DNA from: Candidatus Babeliales bacterium
Lineage (GTDB): Bacteria > Babelota > Babeliae > Babelales > Vermiphilaceae
Length of the DNA: 9,046 nt
Direction of reading: 5' to 3'
Assembly: GCA_020053845.1 (NCBI GenBank)
Contig: JAGVMI010000135.1
Coordinates: 1-9,046 of the forward strand
The notes beneath the pieces are model-generated. The model saw nothing but the letters and a program-made list of their open reading frames with translations, had not been told where the DNA came from and did no database searches. This document shows, one piece after another, positions 4,811 to 9,046 of the stretch (its first letter is position 1; every line of letters begins with the position of its first letter). A program made the position numbers and the translations under genes.

Positions 4811-7690
4811 ATGAAGCCAATACAAATAGCGGCGCTCCTTGGTGTTTATTGGTTCACCACGCATGCAAATTTGGGAGCGACAGAGCTGCTTGAAGGCAAT
4901 AGTCCGCAAGGCAGTGGTACGACAATGACATTTGCGCTCAAAGGTCATGTGCGCAATAGTACCGGAGCAATACAGTACGTGAGTGCTGCACCTACGCAAG
5001 CGGGGATGCCTGACATTGGTCAGTACACCATTTCAGGTCTGACACCGGGCGACATTAAACTTGTTCCGCTTATTTCTGAAAAAACAACGATTGGTTTAAA
5101 TCCTGATCTGCCTAATCCATTGCTTAATCAGCCAGTGCGCTTTTTGGCGTCAATGGAAGGGGCGAATGCAGCTGCGCGTTTAGATTTCAAACCACTGATA
5201 GTTCTTGAAAGTGATCCTACGCGCTTGTATCTCATTGCAGATGTGCATAATGCGGGAAGGCTGTATATTACCGAACCGCTCAACGATGCACAGGATCCGG
5301 CTCAAGTTACTTCAGAAATTATTGCTATCGAGGGAAGCAAAGATTTTGCATTTGCTGCGGTTAAGCCAAATGGCGGAGGGCAATTTGGTGATGCAGGCAG
5401 CGGGATTGCGGCAGTAATTTTAGGAACGCAAACACGCACGAGCGGTGAGCAAGAAGGCGTATTTCCTGTATTCTTGCAGCTTGATGCGCCAACTGGTTTG
5501 GCGGGGCGTCCTGATGGAGTACGCGCTGCAGCGCTTGATGTTACTTCATCGCAACTTGCGATAGGAAGTCCGCTTGCATCAATCGGACAAGTAGTTGACA
5601 TGGCATGGAGTCCGCAGCTGCGCCGCTTATTTATAGCATTGCGCGTAGAAGGCGGGCCAGGGCTGGTGGATGGTGCGCGTGCGCTTGCTGTAGGGCGCAT
5701 TGTAATCAATGAGCAAGATCACAAATTTTTTATTGAACAGTTTGCACCAGCAAGCCTCTTTGATGGAGCTGCTGATCAGATAGTGGGCGAGACGGGATCG
5801 GGAGCTTCGGTTTCTTTGCATTTTGTGCGCTCTATGTTTACAAGTACTGCATTCAGTTATTTAGTGGTAGTAGGTGATGTTGGATTGCCGGCTGATACGA
5901 AGCGACGTGTGTATGCATTACCTTTAACAGCATCAGAAAATGCTTCATTGCAAGGAACGCTTGCAGATAAGGACGCGCAGCCTCAAACGCTTTATGCGAG
6001 CGACGGCGCTTTTGTGGAGCGCTATATTACTAAGCCAGCTACTACTCCAGCAGAAGCTACGCGCAGCACTGAGCCTGCAGCGCAAGTGGGCGCGGGCGAG
6101 TTGCCATTTGGCGATATTGCTGATGTATGCGTGTATGGAGATACAGTGTTTGTAAGTGTTGAAGATCCAGCTGCAGGAATGGGATCAGATCCCGACCAAA
6201 TTCCGGGCATCTTCTACTCGCAAGCAATCTTTAATCCAAACGGAACCATCAAAGCATGGACACAATGGCAGCGCGCAGTTGCTACATCTGCACGTACTAT
6301 TAATTCAGGATTTGACGCACTTGGCGGCGGTATATCATTTATTGAAAGAACTTCAGTGCATGGCGGCGATATTGTGCGCCGCACGGTATGGGGTGAGGGG
6401 AGTGCTACAGAGGGGCAGGGCTTGCTCAATCAATTTGCACTTCGATACTTTGCAGAGCCTCAAGGTGGTGTGATGGGATTATTTGATCTTCCTGTTTCAA
6501 CACCAGGCTTGGCTACTGTATCACTCAATATATTTGTAGGCAGTGCACGCATTGCAATTGCACAGACTGGTTTGCTGCAAGGCAGCACGTTTGAATTTTT
6601 ATATGGTAATGCTTTTGCAAATAGCCACGAGTATACGAATGGTACTATCGATGCAGTAGTTAATGCGCCGATAGCGGGAATTTCAGGTGGTGTGCTTGAT
6701 GATTTGGGACCGCTATGCGCAGCAGAGGTTGCCACAGATCAAACAACTAATGCATGGATATTTGTGGGTGGCATTAATGGGCTTGCAGTACTTTCACAAG
6801 CAGATGGCGCAGGATTTGATCCTGCAACTGGTCCTGGTGATCAGTTGAGCAATCTTACGCCAGGTTTTTCATTCAAGTTCGTTTCAGGATTTTCACAAAT
6901 ACTTAAGCTCGTTGCAGATGGGCAGTACTTGTATGTACTTACGCTTGATAGTCTTGAGCGTATTGATCTGACGCAGGGTAATCCGGGGCTTGGTATTGTG
7001 CAAGCAACTACTATAGCCACTGTTGCAAGCACGCTTATTACTCATGAAAAAGGCTCATTCCTTGATTGCATCATTTCAGGGAAACTTGCTCTTGTAGGGA
7101 CAAGTGTTGGTTTGATGCGCAATGGGAATGGTACCGACATTAGCACTGCTACCACTATAGCTGATGCTGCATGGACAATGATAACCATTCCTGAAGGTGC
7201 TGGCCCCATTGTACAACTCTATCCCGTAACGCAATCAGGTAGAGCGCAAGATATTACCGCAAGTGAAGGCGGCTACTTCCATGCATTGCGCGGTTATTAT
7301 GGTAAGAATCAGTCACAAGTAAATCGCTTTTGTGTGCGCGCGCTTGGGCTTGCTGATGATATTACTGATACAACGGTAGAGCCACTTTTAGATTTATTTG
7401 TTAAAGATGTTCCGTCTTATTTTCTTAACTTTGGTGAATTTAGAAACTTTTTTAGGACCGATGGCGCCTATGGATTGAGTGCACTTAGCAAGCAGTTTGC
7501 TACACCCGTGTGTCTTACGCAGCTTCCCGCGTTGCCGCCTGCACGTACAGGCGAACGTTTCGTGGGAGTACGCAGTAAGAAAGTGCCACTTAATTTTGGA
7601 CAAGCAACCCAAATAAATGCTCTGATGAGAAATTCAGCATCGGGGAGTGTGAGTGTTGCCGGTGATTTTGCTGTACGGTCACTTGAGTAA
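4811..7690 (+). CDS. Large exported protein with beta-propeller-like repeats, function unknown
   Basis: I do not recognise this 959-aa protein. Residues 1-19 or 1-23 form a signal peptide (MKPIQIAALLGVYWFTTHA, possible cleavage after THA or LGA), so it is exported. The rest is rich in Gly, Ala and Thr with few cysteines and no membrane helix. A recurring strand-turn-strand pattern, two hydrophobic residues then D/S/G-rich turn then four hydrophobic residues, appears around 131 (DPTRLYLIADV), 270 (SPQLRRLFIAL), 350 (YLVVVGDVG), 437 (DVCVYGDTVFVSV), 649 (WIFVGGINGLAVL), 700 (VADGQYLYVL) and 753 (IISGKLALVG). An ATTIA segment recurs exactly 48 residues apart (732 and 780). Such spacing suggests beta-propeller blades; the fold is inference and no active site is visible. 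A barrel gene follows after 24 nt. A secreted binding or enzyme role is possible but unproven. Confidence 0.8.
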   Translation: MKPIQIAALLGVYWFTTHANLGATELLEGNSPQGSGTTMTFALKGHVRNSTGAIQYVSAAPTQAGMPDIGQYTISGLTPGDIKLVPLISEKTTIGLNPDLPNPLLNQPVRFLASMEGANAAARLDFKPLIVLESDPTRLYLIADVHNAGRLYITEPLNDAQDPAQVTSEIIAIEGSKDFAFAAVKPNGGGQFGDAGSGIAAVILGTQTRTSGEQEGVFPVFLQLDAPTGLAGRPDGVRAAALDVTSSQLAIGSPLASIGQVVDMAWSPQLRRLFIALRVEGGPGLVDGARALAVGRIVINEQDHKFFIEQFAPASLFDGAADQIVGETGSGASVSLHFVRSMFTSTAFSYLVVVGDVGLPADTKRRVYALPLTASENASLQGTLADKDAQPQTLYASDGAFVERYITKPATTPAEATRSTEPAAQVGAGELPFGDIADVCVYGDTVFVSVEDPAAGMGSDPDQIPGIFYSQAIFNPNGTIKAWTQWQRAVATSARTINSGFDALGGGISFIERTSVHGGDIVRRTVWGEGSATEGQGLLNQFALRYFAEPQGGVMGLFDLPVSTPGLATVSLNIFVGSARIAIAQTGLLQGSTFEFLYGNAFANSHEYTNGTIDAVVNAPIAGISGGVLDDLGPLCAAEVATDQTTNAWIFVGGINGLAVLSQADGAGFDPATGPGDQLSNLTPGFSFKFVSGFSQILKLVADGQYLYVLTLDSLERIDLTQGNPGLGIVQATTIATVASTLITHEKGSFLDCIISGKLALVGTSVGLMRNGNGTDISTATTIADAAWTMITIPEGAGPIVQLYPVTQSGRAQDITASEGGYFHALRGYYGKNQSQVNRFCVRALGLADDITDTTVEPLLDLFVKDVPSYFLNFGEFRNFFRTDGAYGLSALSKQFATPVCLTQLPALPPARTGERFVGVRSKKVPLNFGQATQINALMRNSASGSVSVAGDFAVRSLE

Positions 7691-7714
7691 TGCAAGCACA
7701 TAAAGGAAGTACTC

Positions 7715-8974
7715 ATGGCTTTAAAACAACGCATGATTGTCCGTATGGCATACATTTGCGCACTTGTGTGCGCTGCCTCGACAGGCTCAATGTATGCAAT
7801 GAATCTTTTGCGTCCGTATGATACGCTTTTGCGGCCTGACCGACCCAAAGATGGATGCTTTCAGGGCGTATTTTATGCAGAAACAGATATTGATACGCGT
7901 GTGTTTAATACCTGTGGTGATCGCGTAGATCCTTTGCGCTATCTTGTGTGTGAATTTGATGCACTTGCAATGCTCGATGGATTTGCAGTTGATTCTCCTA
8001 TTGGGCAAAAGCGCATTATGGTTGATGCAAACGATAATGGTGTGCGCGGACATTTGATTCCTTTTTGTAATGTACGCATGCCTTTTGCGGGCGCGTATGC
8101 CGCGCGCTTTTTTCATGATGATCATTGGGAGTTTAGTGCATACATTCCTGTGTATGTAATGGAATTGCGCAATGTGCATTTCGATGATCTTACGCCCAAT
8201 GTTGATGCTCAAGATAAGCGCGTTCATGAGTTTCTTACCGATACCTTAGCGCAAAATGTGCTTGAGTTGGGCGGGCTTGATATTGGCCCATGGCGCCGTG
8301 GCGGACTTGGCGATATAGTACTTTTTCTTGAGTGGTTCTCAAACTATCCACAAGTAAAGCCATTCTTGCGCAATGTGCAGCTTTATTTCAGAGGCGGTGT
8401 AGGATTACCAACAGGTAAGCGCGTTGATGAAGATAAGTTGCTTGCATTTGCATTTGGTTCAGATGGCGGCGTAAGCGTACCATTTGGCGGAGGGCTCGAT
8501 CTGCTTTTTGGCAGAAATGTGCAGGGTGGCGTTGGCATTATGCTTACGCATACATTTGGCAGCACGCGGTGCCGTCGTATTAAAACAAGCGTTAATCAAA
8601 CTGAGCCGTTACTTTTAGCTAAAGCTTCCGCATACAAAGATTTTGGGCTTACGCAGCTCTTTAATATATACCTGCAGTTCAGAGAAATTTTATGGGGCGG
8701 GGCATTCAAAGTTGCCTACCAGTACGTGAAGCATGGCGACGATGAGCTTTCGCTCAATACCAATGAGTTTTCTGCCGGTGTTGCAAATACTGCATTTGCA
8801 TTGCGCCAGTGGACAATGCATCACATTATTCTTGATGCTTCGTATGATTTTGGAGTGCTTATGCAGGATCCCGTGGTTACGCCTCGCGCTTCTTTATACC
8901 TTCGCCTGCCTTTCAATGGGCGTCGCGCTATTCTTAATGGTATGATAGGCGGCACTATTTCTTTTGAGTTTTAA
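7715..8974 (+). CDS. Predicted outer-membrane beta-barrel protein, family not recognised
   Basis: The 419-aa protein starts with a signal peptide (basic MALKQRMIVR, hydrophobic AYICALVCAAS, likely cleavage after SMYA at 28). Just after it comes a short duplication, LLRPYDTLLRP. The C-terminal half is made of alternating, aromatic-containing segments with Gly-rich turns (VQLYFRGGVGLP, VSVPFGGGLDLLFG, VQGGVGIMLTHTF, GGAFKVAYQYV, ILDASYDFGVL, ASLYLRLPF). The last residues GGTISFEF end in Phe with alternating hydrophobics, the usual barrel-assembly signal. It is therefore predicted to sit in the outer membrane. The mature part has about five cysteines. The ATG at 7715 has AAGGA 7 nt upstream; ATGs at codons 7 and 11 lack it. 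It shares a transcript with the preceding exported protein. Barrel class is likely; substrate and role unknown. Confidence 0.8.
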   Translation: MALKQRMIVRMAYICALVCAASTGSMYAMNLLRPYDTLLRPDRPKDGCFQGVFYAETDIDTRVFNTCGDRVDPLRYLVCEFDALAMLDGFAVDSPIGQKRIMVDANDNGVRGHLIPFCNVRMPFAGAYAARFFHDDHWEFSAYIPVYVMELRNVHFDDLTPNVDAQDKRVHEFLTDTLAQNVLELGGLDIGPWRRGGLGDIVLFLEWFSNYPQVKPFLRNVQLYFRGGVGLPTGKRVDEDKLLAFAFGSDGGVSVPFGGGLDLLFGRNVQGGVGIMLTHTFGSTRCRRIKTSVNQTEPLLLAKASAYKDFGLTQLFNIYLQFREILWGGAFKVAYQYVKHGDDELSLNTNEFSAGVANTAFALRQWTMHHIILDASYDFGVLMQDPVVTPRASLYLRLPFNGRRAILNGMIGGTISFEF

Positions 8975-8997
8975 TAAACTAATTTTGTGATGTGACC

Positions 8998-9026
8998 AAG
9001 CCGACGTGTAATGCGTCGGCTTTTTT
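8998..9026 (+). terminator. Rho-independent terminator after the barrel gene
   Basis: GCCGACG (9000-9006) pairs perfectly with CGTCGGC (9014-9020) around a seven-base loop, and six T follow. Two more A:T pairs extend the stem. It starts 24 nt after the barrel stop and closes the two-gene + strand unit. Confidence 0.9.
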
Positions 9027-9046
9027 ATTGATGCATGTGCATGCAA

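Noticed and set aside
5302..5709. 135-codon - strand frame inside the large exported gene
   Set aside because: Low-complexity Pro/Ser/Ala/Thr translation typical of an antisense shadow, with no motif, inside a convincing + strand gene.
7787..8227. 146-codon - strand frame inside the barrel gene
   Set aside because: Its Ile/His/Lys/Arg-rich composition is typical of an antisense shadow of the signal-peptide barrel gene.

Overview
The window looks like part of the chromosome of a Gram-negative, probably host-associated bacterium. The evidence is an apolipoprotein N-acyltransferase-like gene, three proteins with signal peptides, a predicted outer-membrane barrel ending in Phe, and an ankyrin-repeat protein with a Ser/Pro-rich tail carrying a basic cluster like a nuclear localisation signal. 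The overall style (compact operons of divergent housekeeping genes beside large unrecognised exported proteins) fits an intracellular lineage such as Candidatus Dependentiae (TM6). That placement is inference; only a database or phylogenetic search would settle it.

Left edge (3-771, + strand): the 3' part of an ankyrin-repeat gene whose reading frame is open to the window edge. It ends in a bidirectional terminator that contains its own stop codon. Next, 779-855 (- strand) is an initiator tRNA-fMet(CAT) with an encoded CCA. Its 125-bp upstream gap (856-980) holds three successive inverted repeats and a possible promoter.

Middle (981-4562, - strand): a tight four-gene operon read right to left: yifB/comM (AAA+ ATPase, Mg-chelatase family), acpS (holo-ACP synthase), a 99-residue secreted protein of unknown function, and an lnt-like gene. 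yifB/acpS overlap by 4 nt, acpS/small gene by 8 nt, and 26 nt separate the small gene from lnt. A good -10 hexamer lies just upstream of yifB. The tRNA on the same strand may be reached by read-through, because no clear terminator follows lnt.

Right part (4563-9046, + strand): after a 273-bp divergent intergenic region comes a two-gene unit. It consists of a 959-residue exported protein with beta-propeller-like repeats, then, 24 nt later, a 419-residue predicted outer-membrane beta-barrel, closed by a strong Rho-independent terminator. I do not recognise either protein. As a propeller/barrel pair made from one transcript they are the best candidate here for an undescribed cell-surface system. 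No CRISPR array, insertion sequence, phage gene or integrase was seen.
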